From JAVZGQ01 sp039000685 (GTDB taxonomy: Archaea; Aenigmatarchaeota; Aenigmatarchaeia; CG10238-14; SCSR01): a DNA stretch of 64,000 nt. A model generated the notes under the pieces. That model saw nothing but the letters and a program-made list of their open reading frames with translations, was not told the DNA's origin and searched no databases. Location of the stretch: the NCBI GenBank assembly GCA_039000685.1, contig JAWBNW010000001.1:17876-81875 (forward strand). Reading direction: 5' to 3'. The translations under genes were made by a program, and so were the position numbers. Below, piece after piece: positions 8,906 through 17,873 of the stretch (positions within the stretch are counted from its first letter, which is position 1; the number at the start of each line of letters is the position of its first letter).

Positions 8906-10432
8906 TCATTTGAAAGCTTCCAGATCTTCAGATTTTCTCTTCTCCTTTTCCATAAAAATGGCGATCTCTTCTTCCAGTTTTTTACCCTTTTCTGATTTCT
9001 TGCTTCTTCTTTCTCTAACTTTCACAAGCAGAGGATAGTTCACAGCCTCACCAACGATCAAAGCCTCACCGACTTTCAATCCCGGCAACATATCCAAAAC
9101 ATCTTTTGTCACACCTTCCGAGCTTTCTCCTATGTGCTTGATGTCGTAAGGATTGTTTATCCTCATGATTATATGAGTGTTGCACTGGCTTAGGGCTGTC
9201 GTTGCAAGCCTTATCGGTCTTTGGGTTATCAAGACCAAGCAAGCTCCAAATTTTCTTCCCTCTCTTGCTATCTGTTCTATGACATTCCTTGAAATTGCAG
9301 AAGCAGCTTCTTCTCCCTCTGGACAGAATTGATGGCTTTCTTCAACAAAAAGAATGAAAGGCGGAATTCTTCCTTGCCTCCTCAAATCAAAAAGCTTTCT
9401 TGCAAAATAAGTCAATATGATTTGTCTTTCTTTCAGATGAACAAAATCAGAGAGATCGAAAACTGTAAGCTGGCCAAGTTTTGCAACTTCTTCTAAAGAA
9501 GGAGAATCTATCTTACTGAACAATCCGGTTGAAGCCAGGTCAGAAAGCCAAGAGCCCAAAGCAGCTTTTGTTTTCGGGTTTATTTCACTTTCCCCCACAG
9601 CTTCAATCAACTCATCAAGATCATAAACCTTCTTCTCTTCTTGTAATTTTTTGATTATTGGTGAAAGCTCCCTTCTCTGAACAGAGGACATTTGTGGTAT
9701 AAGTTCGTTCATCACGCTTGCTGAGATCTTGCTTGTGGCTATAAAGATTTTATCTTTTCCATAAACTTTTGTTTTGGTTATATATTTTTCATCTTCCGAA
9801 AAGCCAACGTATTCGCCATGTGGATCAAAAACTATTATCGCAGGTCTTGCCTTGTCTTTTCTGTCAAGAATTTCTTCTATTAAAACAGAAGCCAAATAGC
9901 TTTTGCCAGCACCACTTATTGCGAGAATTGCCAAATGTTTTTGGAAGAGCTTCGTCAAATTCAATTTCACATCAAGTTCATGTGCTTCCATTCTTCCAAT
10001 AGTCAAACCATTTTCGTCTAGTCCCAAAAACTCGGAAAGCAATTTTTCATCAGCCCTGTAAACCTTTTCTCCAGGTGAAGGAGGGAAAGAGACCCTAAGC
10101 TGCTTACCATTTTCAAGAATCCCCAAAGGTACAGCCGAAGCCACAAGAAATTCCCATCTGTCTGCTGGAAAAATTTCTTTCAACTCCCTCCCACTTCTCT
10201 CGTATTCTCTCACAGATTCAGCTCTCATGAAGTATCTGTTCATCCTGAAAATTTCAGCAACCCTTGCTATCAGTAAGCCTTGTTCTGTCTTTAGCTGGAC
10301 ATACTCATTCTTCTTCACAGGAATTTTTTCTTCACCTTCATTTATTACAAAAGAAAATTCACTGCTGCTTGGATCTTGCATGGTTGAGATCACAGTTCCA
10401 ATTTCTTTCATAGATTTTAAATTGATTGCCAA
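8906..10432 (-). CDS. herA: HerA-type bipolar DNA helicase/translocase (DUF87)
   Basis: 508 aa. An N-terminal HAS-barrel (about residues 10-90) precedes an FtsK/HerA ATPase core with Walker A 'AISGAGKS' (about 171-178), Walker B 'PFILFVEESHQF', a sensor segment 'GACLVLITQRP' and 'THIIMRINNPYDIKHIGES'. HerA hexamers pump DNA and work with NurA, Mre11 and Rad50 in end resection. A Mre11/SbcD-related phosphoesterase is divergently encoded at 10623. NurA itself is not in the window. Confidence 0.9.
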   Translation of the reverse strand: MAINLKSMKEIGTVISTMQDPSSSEFSFVINEGEEKIPVKKNEYVQLKTEQGLLIARVAEIFRMNRYFMRAESVREYERSGRELKEIFPADRWEFLVASAVPLGILENGKQLRVSFPPSPGEKVYRADEKLLSEFLGLDENGLTIGRMEAHELDVKLNLTKLFQKHLAILAISGAGKSYLASVLIEEILDRKDKARPAIIVFDPHGEYVGFSEDEKYITKTKVYGKDKIFIATSKISASVMNELIPQMSSVQRRELSPIIKKLQEEKKVYDLDELIEAVGESEINPKTKAALGSWLSDLASTGLFSKIDSPSLEEVAKLGQLTVFDLSDFVHLKERQIILTYFARKLFDLRRQGRIPPFILFVEESHQFCPEGEEAASAISRNVIEQIAREGRKFGACLVLITQRPIRLATTALSQCNTHIIMRINNPYDIKHIGESSEGVTKDVLDMLPGLKVGEALIVGEAVNYPLLVKVRERRSKKSEKGKKLEEEIAIFMEKEKRKSEDLEAFK

Positions 10433-10622
10433 GAATATAAAAACTTAGAACTCACAAAGTGAATAATCATTTTTTAATTCTAAGGGCGGCAATTTTCCAC
10501 ACTCTTCTTTTAGGTTTTTTCCAAAATTAGACCATGTTTTCTACAAGTTTCAAAACATTAAACCCATTGCTCCGTTCAATTTAAAAACCAGTATATTTTT
10601 TTCTTCTCCCATAGATAAAAAT

Positions 10623-11375
10623 ATGGCAATAAAGTTTATAACCAATCAACCAGCAGCTTTCATACAAGAAGAAAAGGCTTTGGTTATTGCAGAGCTTCAT
10701 TTGGGCTTGGAGCACGATCTCTTCAAGAAAGGAATTACAATTCCACCACAAAGAGAGAAATTCCAAGAAAGATTGAATGAACTCTCCAAGATCACAAGAG
10801 CAAAAACTCTCATAATCTTGGGTGACATAAAACACAAAGTCCCTGGGATGAGCATAAGAGAGGAGAGAGAGCTCCCCAAATTTTTGGATTGGTTGAAAGA
10901 AAATTTCAAAGTCATCCTTGTCAAAGGAAATCATGACGATGGAATTGAAGAGATAGTGCCAAAAGGAATTAAAGTTTATGGGAGCAGGGGATTCAAGCTT
11001 GGAAAATGTGGCTTCTTTCACGGTCATGCTTGGCCTTCCAAAAGGCTCTTAGAATGTGACCATCTTTTCTTGGCCCATTTACATCCAGCCATAGAGTTCA
11101 AAGATAAGTTTGGTTTTAGAAACATAGAACAAGTTTGGGTCAAGGGAAAAATTGATCTCAAGAAAGCAAGAGAAAAATACAAAGTGAAAAAAACAGGCAA
11201 GATGAATGTCATAATCATGCCAACTTTCAATCAACTACTCGGAAGCATAAGCATTCGCAAGCTATTGAAAAGTGAAGAACCAGGAATAATAGGTAAGCTA
11301 ATCGATACAGAAAATTCTAAAATTTATCTTTTGGATGGAAGTTTTCTTGGTTATTTGAAAGACTTAAAGGCTTAG
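10623..11375 (+). CDS. Calcineurin-like phosphoesterase, archaeal SbcD/Mre11-related type
   Basis: 250 aa. Metallophosphatase blocks appear in order: 'VIAELHLGLE' (block I is normally D-x-H; here E-x-H), 'LIILGDIKHKV' (GD), 'LVKGNHDDG' (GNHD), 'FFHGHAWP' (GH) and 'LFLAHLHPA' (AHxHP). These residues bind two metals. The length and the AHxHP block fit the archaeal SbcD-related single-domain family, a presumed phosphodiesterase or nuclease. Its stop overlaps the stop of the opposing DUF5667 gene by 4 nt. Confidence 0.8.
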   Translation: MAIKFITNQPAAFIQEEKALVIAELHLGLEHDLFKKGITIPPQREKFQERLNELSKITRAKTLIILGDIKHKVPGMSIREERELPKFLDWLKENFKVILVKGNHDDGIEEIVPKGIKVYGSRGFKLGKCGFFHGHAWPSKRLLECDHLFLAHLHPAIEFKDKFGFRNIEQVWVKGKIDLKKAREKYKVKKTGKMNVIIMPTFNQLLGSISIRKLLKSEEPGIIGKLIDTENSKIYLLDGSFLGYLKDLKA

Positions 11376-12268
11376 CCCTTTCTTCTGATTTCAGCTTCTA
11401 CTCTCTCCCTTATCCTTGCTTGTATCGCTTCTGTGATGTTGTCTAACTCTTCACCGAATCTTTCTCTCCACTCCGTCCTGTTTCTAATCTGCCACTTTGC
11501 ACCACAAATACAAAAACCACTTAGGCAAATTGGTGTGTCATTTCCCAAGACCATCGGACAAATCAAGCCCCTGCACTCAGCGTCGTCACTGCAATTCATC
11601 CTCGTCCTGTTCCATGTCGGTAAACACATGCAAATTCCTGTTGTCCTGTTTGGTGGGATGAAACACCTCAACTCTCTATCCAGCCTCAAAGGACACCAAA
11701 CATTTAAGCCTGTGCAGTCTTCATCGCTAGTACAGCTTCTTCTACTCAAAGTTTCATTTGTTCTGTTCAAAAGCTCTTCTACCCTTTCCAAGCACTTCTC
11801 ATGTCCTCTGATAGAAGCGTTTATCGCCCTTTCCAAGCCAAGCCTTGCTGCTTCCGGCGCTTTGCTTAAGACTCTTTCAAGAACTGCTATGTGCTTGTAG
11901 GTTACATTGCAAACATGCTCAAGTAAGACAGTCGCATTTCTTCCAAGACCAAATGTTCTGTTTGTTTCATCGTCAACCTCTCCCAACTCTCTTTCATATT
12001 CATATCTCAATCTCTCGGCATACTGCCACTTACCTTGTGCTAGAGTGGCATTGAGCTCTGCCAGCCTCTGCTCAGCAAGGAATGCATGAAATCTTGCTCT
12101 TGCTTCTGGGTCAAAAGTCAGCCAAAGTCTTACTCTTTCAAAAAAAGTTTTGACTGGATAGAAAGGATGGTCTGGAAGAATTCCGGGGTTTGGCAATTCT
12201 TCTGCTGTGACCGTGTTGATTAACAAAAGAGTCGAAATTGCTATTGTAATTAAAATCTTGTTTTCCAA
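11372..12268 (-). CDS. Secreted DUF5667-type protein with Cys-rich repeats
   Basis: 298 aa. A signal peptide (about residues 1-22) is followed by 'PGILPDHPFYPVKTFFERVR' and a helical region, the pattern of DUF5667 proteins. The C-terminal half carries two related Cys-rich units: 'CTSDEDCTGLNVWCP' and 'CSDDAECRGLICP', each followed by a further Cys cluster (CMC, CIC), suggesting disulfide modules outside the cell. Several NXT sequons are present. Function unknown; extracellular location is inferred from the signal and cysteines. Confidence 0.75.
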   Translation of the reverse strand: MENKILITIAISTLLLINTVTAEELPNPGILPDHPFYPVKTFFERVRLWLTFDPEARARFHAFLAEQRLAELNATLAQGKWQYAERLRYEYERELGEVDDETNRTFGLGRNATVLLEHVCNVTYKHIAVLERVLSKAPEAARLGLERAINASIRGHEKCLERVEELLNRTNETLSRRSCTSDEDCTGLNVWCPLRLDRELRCFIPPNRTTGICMCLPTWNRTRMNCSDDAECRGLICPMVLGNDTPICLSGFCICGAKWQIRNRTEWRERFGEELDNITEAIQARIRERVEAEIRRKG

Positions 12269-12305
12269 ATTTTCTCACCTTGGAATAATATTTATTTTCT
12301 TCAAT

Positions 12306-14056
12306 TTAAAAGTTTATCAATTCTCTTTCATCCTCATTCAATTTTTCCCACACTTCTTTCAAAATCTTCATATCTTCTTCACTTATCACCGAAATCAGAA
12401 CATCGCCTTCATCTATATGTCTTCCAATTGTTGGCTCTTCCATGCTAACGGCAACTTTATCACCTTTCTTAGCTTCTTGTATGGTTTGGCCTTCCTTCTG
12501 AATCTCTTTTATCTTACCGACAATCTTGCCATCCTTCCTCTTCATTAAAGTCCCAGGTTTCAAAAAGCCTCTTTTGACCTCAATGCCAAAAATAGCAGGG
12601 TTGCAACTTCTGAAAACACATCCCTTCAGTATTAAAATCTCACACGGCCTTGTAACCTTGGCAAGCTTTTCTTCAATTTCTCTCTCCTTAGCCTTGAAGA
12701 CCCATTCTTTGTAATCTTCAATAATCCTATAGATTATATTGTTCTGGAAAATCTCTATTTTTAAGTCTCTGGCTAAATTCTTTGCTTCTTCCAGAGCCTC
12801 AACATTGAAAGCCAATATAACTTTTCTCAGTTTATCATCCACACTCTCAGCTTCTATAACATCTTGTTTGGTGATGTGACCAACCTCGGCTTTTCTTATC
12901 GGAATTCCCTCTTCGCTCAAAAGCTTTATCATGGCTTCCAAGCTACCCAGAGTGTCAGCTTTTATCACCACACCATCTATCTGCTTTACAAACTGAACTT
13001 CCCCAACTTCAGTTTGCACACTTATTTTCGCCCCTTCTATTCCTTTTTCATCTTTCACCACAACTATCGGCGAGCCGGCTATCACATTTTCTAAGTTGGG
13101 AGCGGCAATTTTAATTCCAGCAGCAGCACCAACCTCTTCCACGCTTTCGAACTGCTTCTCGACTCTAAGCTCTTGCAAAGGTCTGGGTCTGAGCAAAGCC
13201 CTTATTTTTGTGATCACAGGCTCTTTCCCACCAATTACAAGGTAGTCCCCCCTTGCAATTTTTCCATCGTAAAGTATCACATCAACAGTAGTTCCAAAAC
13301 CTACCGTTTCCTTAACTTCCAGAACAGTACCCTTAGCAACTTCAGATAGCTCAAGTCTATCCTTTAAGAACTGTTGTGAAAGACCTGTTAAAACGACCAA
13401 AAGCTCTGGTATTCCCTCTCCAGTCACACCTGAGCAAGGAACTATTGCAACTTGTTTTCTGAAATCTTCAATTCTGTCAAACCTTTCAGAATTGAAACCC
13501 CTTTCAGCCAATTGTGAAACAAGCTTGTAAACATTTTTCTCAACCTCATCTTTCACATCTTCTGCTTGCATTTTAAAACTTTCCAAAAAACAAGAATTTG
13601 GATAAGGATACCAGCCAGGAATTTTATCAATTTTCGTGGCAGCAACAACAAAAGGAGTTTTGAATTCTTTCAATATAGCTAGGCTTTCATCTGTTTGTTC
13701 TTGAAACCCTTCTATTATGTCAACAACTAGAATAGCAAGATCAGAAACAGCCCCTCCCCTTCTTCTCAAGGTTATAAAAGCAGCATGGCCTGGGGTATCA
13801 AGCAAGAGCAAGCCAGGAATCCGAACTTCTATCTTTAGATTTTGAATTAAAGCCCCACATATTTTCTTGATTGTTTCTATTGGTATGTAGCTGGCACCAA
13901 CGTGCTGGCTTATCATCCCTGGTTCAAGTTTAGTGACAGCAGTACCTCTGATTTTATCTAGCAAAGTGGTCTTGCCATGGTCTATGTTTTTGGTTGATCC
14001 TACAATATACAGGATCAAAGTCCAACAGTAACTATTATTGGTGATCTAATTGTCAT
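12306..14056 (-). CDS. infB: Translation initiation factor aIF5B, interrupted by a 32-nt BHB-type intron
   Basis: Exon 1 is 14056-14020 and exon 2 is 13987-12306; joined they encode 572 aa. The protein is the ribosome-subunit-joining GTPase. Joined motifs: G1 'GHIDHGKT' (residues 12-19), G3 'DTPGHAAF', G4 'ATKIDKIPGW', G5 'SGVTGEG', then the EF-Tu-like and C-terminal IF2 domains. Read without splicing, the frame from ATG 14056 gives MTIRSPIIVTVGL then TGA. The only unspliced long frame begins at a TTG inside the insert and destroys the P-loop Gly-His. Splicing restores both the family N-terminus and the P-loop. The start forms ATGA with a broken upstream HTH gene. Family identity is certain; splicing is strongly inferred. 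Confidence 0.9.
13988..14019 (-). other. Putative pre-mRNA intron with bulge-helix-bulge splice motif
   Basis: In the sense (minus) strand the motif is: 4-bp helix UUGG (14025-14022) with CCAA (13993-13990); bulge 1 AC|U (14021-14019); intron stem UUGAUCCU (14018-14011) with AGGAUCAA (14001-13994), extendable by two G-U pairs; bulge 2 AA|A (13989-13987). Cutting after the second base of each bulge removes exactly 32 nt and joins C to AC, giving CAC (His) in the P-loop. Outside helix: G-C and U-A pairs, then mismatches. Geometry is that cut by the archaeal tRNA-splicing endonuclease. Confidence 0.85.
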
Positions 14057-14265
14057 TTGTCACACCTTTTAACACCTCTAGTTCTTTTTTCAGTTAATTC
14101 ATAAATAAATCTATTAGATTTATTCACTAAATAGCCTCTTACATAATTTTCCTTTTTAAGTTTTGAAAGATAAAACGCTGCTTGAGATTTATTGCCTTTA
14201 GAAATTATACTTTAGCTTGAAATTGCATTAATTGTATCACGGTAAAACTTAAAAGAAAAAACAAT
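14053..14265 (-). pseudogene. Remnant of a winged-helix regulator upstream of aIF5B
   Basis: A minus-strand frame ending at TGA 14055-14053 reads '..KGNKSQAAFYLSKLKK' and continues 'NYVRGYLVNKSNRFIYELTE', a winged helix-turn-helix signature (recognition helix, then a wing ending in '[YF]xLTE'). Upstream in the same frame 'FYRDTINAISS' is followed by an in-frame TAA (14214-14212), and no ATG, GTG or TTG start follows until deep inside the domain. So it looks like a gene killed by a nonsense change and loss of its start. Its stop overlaps the aIF5B start as ATGA, as intact operon genes do. Confidence 0.55.
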
Positions 14266-14308
14266 TTATCTTAATCAATTTTTAAATACATTTAAATAAT
14301 AGATAACT

Positions 14309-14740
14309 ATGGCTTTAACCATTAACGATTTGATGCCGATAAGCTTGTGTATAGCAACTCAAGAACTTTTAGATGCTAAGCGCTTCAGGAACAATTTTTG
14401 TGATTTTGTCCTCTTCAAGTACAAAGACTTAAAGTTTACTGGAAAAATAATTGAAACTAAAAGACAACTCAACTCTTCCTCCCTAGAGAAGAATTTCTTT
14501 GAAGGACACAAAACAGCAATTCTCAGCAACATCGACAAGATAATCTCGCTCGTGATTTCAAGATACGCAAGCTTGGATGCAAGAGCTGTTGAAAGAATTG
14601 TGGAAAGTGCTAAAGAGATAATGGGCAAAATTCTTGCCGCAGAAAATTTTGATCAGCTTGCTTCTCTAGAACCAGATTTCAGGAGCAAGGTAACACTAAA
14701 AGTATACGAGCTTTTCACGATTTCTTCAAGGCCAAGGTAA
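14309..14740 (+). CDS. Hypothetical helical protein
   Basis: 143 aa, mostly helical, with no membrane segment or recognisable catalytic motif. A TATA-like stretch (TTTAAATA, about 14280-14288) lies near -25, and no clear ribosome-binding site is seen, consistent with a leaderless transcript. A coiled-coil gene follows after 4 nt, so they are probably co-transcribed. Family not recognised. Confidence 0.6.
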   Translation: MALTINDLMPISLCIATQELLDAKRFRNNFCDFVLFKYKDLKFTGKIIETKRQLNSSSLEKNFFEGHKTAILSNIDKIISLVISRYASLDARAVERIVESAKEIMGKILAAENFDQLASLEPDFRSKVTLKVYELFTISSRPR

Positions 14741-14744
14741 TAAA

Positions 14745-14915
14745 ATGATCGGAGATTTCGATGGAGAAATAGAGAGACTAAAGGCTAAGAGAGCAGAAAT
14801 AAGTAGCAAGATAGCTTCAACTAGAAATTTTGAAACAAAAGAAAAATTGAAAGAAGAGCTTGCAAGAATTGAATCACAAATAAAGATATTGGAAAACATG
14901 AAGAGAAAATTGTAA
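14745..14915 (+). CDS. Small coiled-coil protein
   Basis: 56 aa, MIGDFDGEIERLKAK to NMKRKL, stop at 14913-14915. The sequence is an almost continuous charged heptad-like helix (Glu/Lys/Arg with spaced Leu/Ile). It begins 4 nt after the 143-aa gene and ends 1 nt before the stop of the opposing surface-protein gene. Likely a small partner of the preceding protein; function unknown. Confidence 0.55.
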   Translation: MIGDFDGEIERLKAKRAEISSKIASTRNFETKEKLKEELARIESQIKILENMKRKL

Positions 14916-14916
14916 A

Positions 14917-17799
14917 TTACTTGGCTTTCTTTTTTGTCAGCTCTTCCCACTTTTTCTTCAGTTCATCCCAAGTCCTTTTGACTTCTTCCTCCTCTTTTTT
15001 GGTTTGGACTATTGGTTTTTCTTCTTCAACCGGCCAGAACAAGAAAGCCAAAATACCCCCCACAATTGCCCCCACGATTACCAAAATTATCCAGATTGGA
15101 AAGCCTTTTGTCCAATTACCAGCTATCGCAAAAAGAGAAAGACCAGGAGATATTGCTCTGAACTGATAATATTCTGAAGTTTCATTAATTTTTATTGTCT
15201 GAAGTTTTCTCCAAGTGTTGTTCGAAAGCCTGTAAAGAGCTATTGTGTTAACATCAATATTATTTTCACTTATCCAAGACTTTTCGACTTGAAAGTCTAT
15301 GCTTACGCTTATTACATCACTTTCATTCATGTTTGTTGTCACAATTTCTAGATATTTGTGGACAAGACCCTCTTCTGTTCTCACAGTCGCAGGAATGTTT
15401 TCTGGTTTTACCCCCTCTTTTACAGTCAATGTAGCATTGCTTACATTCTTGCTAACAAAGATTGTTATCTTCACAATTTTTAGTATATTGGCATTAGGAA
15501 TTTCAACTACAGCAGGAGATTCTGGAGTAATTGATTGAATTTGAAAGCTGGCATTTATTGGCATGATTAGTGGTGGAAGTGTAGTTGTAGTAGTTGTGGT
15601 GGAAGTTGTAGTTGTGGTTGTAGTAGTTGTAGTAGTTATATTTGGTGTTGGTGGAAGTGTAGTTGTTGTGGTTTCTGGAGCAGTAATTGTTGTGTCAAAA
15701 GATATATTTCTGAACCAAGTGCCAGAAGTTTTATTTATCCATGATGTGCAGCTCCCTTCAGCATCACCAGCAACTATTCTCCAGGCGATATAGCAACCAG
15801 TATAATTGTAAGCTGAAATGTTGAAGAATACTTCTTCTCCAGGGTTTGGATATTTCAAGCAATTACTCAGGTAGAAATAAGCAGCAGATAAACAAGAACC
15901 TTTGGTTAATTTAATCGAAGTGTTTACAGCATCAATAGGACCAAGATTTTTGATGGTGACATTCACATAGCCAGTTGAATTTTTATTCAGAGTTGAAGGA
16001 TAGCTTACTAAGCTCATGTTAAGTCCGGTATCATCGATTGTGAGCAACTTATTTATTGGATCATCTAGACTTTCCCCCCGATAAATGTCTGAACCGAGTT
16101 TGATGTGAACATAATACCTTCCGCCAGGAGTTTTTTGTGGAACTGTTATATTTATTTTTCGATGGGTTCCATTCGAAACATTTGTAAAAGCCAGGGTTCC
16201 AGTAGAATAGGAAGCATTTGGTTCATATAGCCACACGCTCATGTTTTGAGTGAAATTGAATGGAAAATCTAAAGGAATAGAAACACCATCAACATAAGAT
16301 ATATCAAAAACAACACTCACATAGCCTTCCTGAGAGCTAACATTAACACTTTCATTCACCAATTCCACTATTGTTATGTTAAGGAAATTGGTTAAATTGA
16401 GTCTGATTGGAATTTTAAGTTGGCCACCATTTTCACCCAGGTAAATCAAATTTCCTTCATATCTTCCGCTGATGGCATCTGCAGGTATGGTTAAATTAAT
16501 TTCTATAGTTTTTGTTGAATTTTCACACCCCACAGCATCGAAAGTTTTGTTTTCGTAGCTTGAAAAGTTCGTGATGATCCATTTGCTTGGGTTGACGAAA
16601 GCTTGTATAAGAAGCTTATATTCTGAAAAATTTACAGTTGTGTTTTTTACTTCAACTCTCCACCACCCAGCTTTTCCCGCATTATCAACTTCTACAAACT
16701 CTTCTTTCTCCAAGTTGCTCATGTTGGCGTTAACATATTTACCAGAAGAACTATTTACAAATTCTCCAGAAGAATTAAACAGTGAAATGTTGTAAGCCCC
16801 GACACCACTCCAAATCAATCTGACTTTTATCCTTTCAAAAACAGAAGAATTTGGCAAAAAGAAAGTGAAATTTTTTGAACCGCTGTCTATGAACTCTTTC
16901 AAATAATAAAGTTCAGATTCTTCACTCACACTCTGAATTGAAATATTGCCTTTGTTTGTTAAATTGAAAACCTTTGTGATATTGGTTATATTCTGTAAAC
17001 CGAAATTAATTTCTTCTGGGCTTGAGCCCAAAGCAAAAAGAATAACAGTTCCATTATAAGAAATTTCAGAGCTATGATTACCGTAAATTCTTATCTCATA
17101 AGTTGAATTAGGGTTGATGAAACTATAGCTAAGTCTTTCTTCGTTTCCACCTTTGTTTATTGATTTTGCTTTCAGTTCATTATTAGCCAGTAAGAATAAG
17201 TCTACATCTCCAGCATCGAAACTGATGTTCACAGTTATGCTTGTAGCATTTGGCAGGGTAGAGCAATTGAAATAGAAAGAATGGTATTCTACTGCATTTA
17301 CAGGAAGAGTGCCGTTGAATTTACCAATCCCTGTAGAGCTATTTATCTCTATAGGCAAATCAACTATAACAGTAATGCTAACATTTTCACTTGAGTTTGT
17401 GATATTCTCAACAAAGAAATTTCCTTTGTATTTTCCAGGCATTCTATCTTGAACAGAAGCAATTATCGTGAAGTTTGAAAAGTTTGATTCTGAAGTGTTG
17501 ATTGTGGTGATATTGCTTAAATTGCCGGTATGATTTATTAAAATTAGTTCAATTCCTTCTCCTTGAGAATAGTTTGCGATAACAGCGGTACTGTTATTGA
17601 AAATTAAGGTGACGTTAAAAGTGGAATTGACAGTTAAATTTGTTTTATAACTATTAGTCCAGTTCAAGTAGATTGTTTCTGGTTGCAGACTGAATTCTCC
17701 ACTGGTGCTAGAAACTAAAGCTTTAACAAAAGAGAAAATTGCAAGAGAAAAAATAGTCAAAAGAAGTAAAGTGAAGAACCAATTTTTCATGTTTCTCAT
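14917..17799 (-). CDS. Large Thr-linker surface glycoprotein
   Basis: 960 aa. N-terminal signal peptide (about residues 5-27), then repeated Ig/CARDB-like beta domains extremely rich in N-glycosylation sequons. A segment near residues 160-250 resembles a PPC-type domain ('DAGDVDLFLL'). Near residues 715-760 a Thr-Pro tract interrupted by 'LPP' forms a likely O-glycosylated stalk. Then comes a domain with 'TPESPAVVEI', a single transmembrane helix (about 912-933) and a charged cytoplasmic tail with Lys/Glu. The layout suggests an S-layer-like or cell-envelope protein. The Thr tract explains the GTA/GTT-rich repeats at 15580-15690. Confidence 0.75.
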   Translation of the reverse strand: MRNMKNWFFTLLLLTIFSLAIFSFVKALVSSTSGEFSLQPETIYLNWTNSYKTNLTVNSTFNVTLIFNNSTAVIANYSQGEGIELILINHTGNLSNITTINTSESNFSNFTIIASVQDRMPGKYKGNFFVENITNSSENVSITVIVDLPIEINSSTGIGKFNGTLPVNAVEYHSFYFNCSTLPNATSITVNISFDAGDVDLFLLANNELKAKSINKGGNEERLSYSFINPNSTYEIRIYGNHSSEISYNGTVILFALGSSPEEINFGLQNITNITKVFNLTNKGNISIQSVSEESELYYLKEFIDSGSKNFTFFLPNSSVFERIKVRLIWSGVGAYNISLFNSSGEFVNSSSGKYVNANMSNLEKEEFVEVDNAGKAGWWRVEVKNTTVNFSEYKLLIQAFVNPSKWIITNFSSYENKTFDAVGCENSTKTIEINLTIPADAISGRYEGNLIYLGENGGQLKIPIRLNLTNFLNITIVELVNESVNVSSQEGYVSVVFDISYVDGVSIPLDFPFNFTQNMSVWLYEPNASYSTGTLAFTNVSNGTHRKINITVPQKTPGGRYYVHIKLGSDIYRGESLDDPINKLLTIDDTGLNMSLVSYPSTLNKNSTGYVNVTIKNLGPIDAVNTSIKLTKGSCLSAAYFYLSNCLKYPNPGEEVFFNISAYNYTGCYIAWRIVAGDAEGSCTSWINKTSGTWFRNISFDTTITAPETTTTTLPPTPNITTTTTTTTTTTSTTTTTTTLPPLIMPINASFQIQSITPESPAVVEIPNANILKIVKITIFVSKNVSNATLTVKEGVKPENIPATVRTEEGLVHKYLEIVTTNMNESDVISVSIDFQVEKSWISENNIDVNTIALYRLSNNTWRKLQTIKINETSEYYQFRAISPGLSLFAIAGNWTKGFPIWIILVIVGAIVGGILAFLFWPVEEEKPIVQTKKEEEEVKRTWDELKKKWEELTKKKAK

Positions 17800-17873
17800 T
17801 AAAATAATTTCTATTTCTTAGATAAAAAATCTAACCAAAAAGGATTTATTCAAGCTCTTTCTTTTTTAAATTG

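Noticed and set aside
13980..14020. The hairpin in aIF5B as a MITE or as a ribosome bypass signal
   Set aside because: There is no target duplication, and bypassing is not known here; the exact BHB cut sites that restore the codon and P-loop favour splicing.
14104..14124. 9-bp inverted repeat AATAAATCT..AGATTTATT upstream of aIF5B
   Set aside because: It falls inside the winged-helix remnant and is AT-rich enough to be chance; no 3-nt bulge geometry for splicing was found around it.
15563..15793. Open frame rich in Val on the + strand
   Set aside because: It is the antisense of the Thr-Pro stalk of the surface glycoprotein; the repeat comes from ACT/ACA codons, not from a separate gene or minisatellite element.
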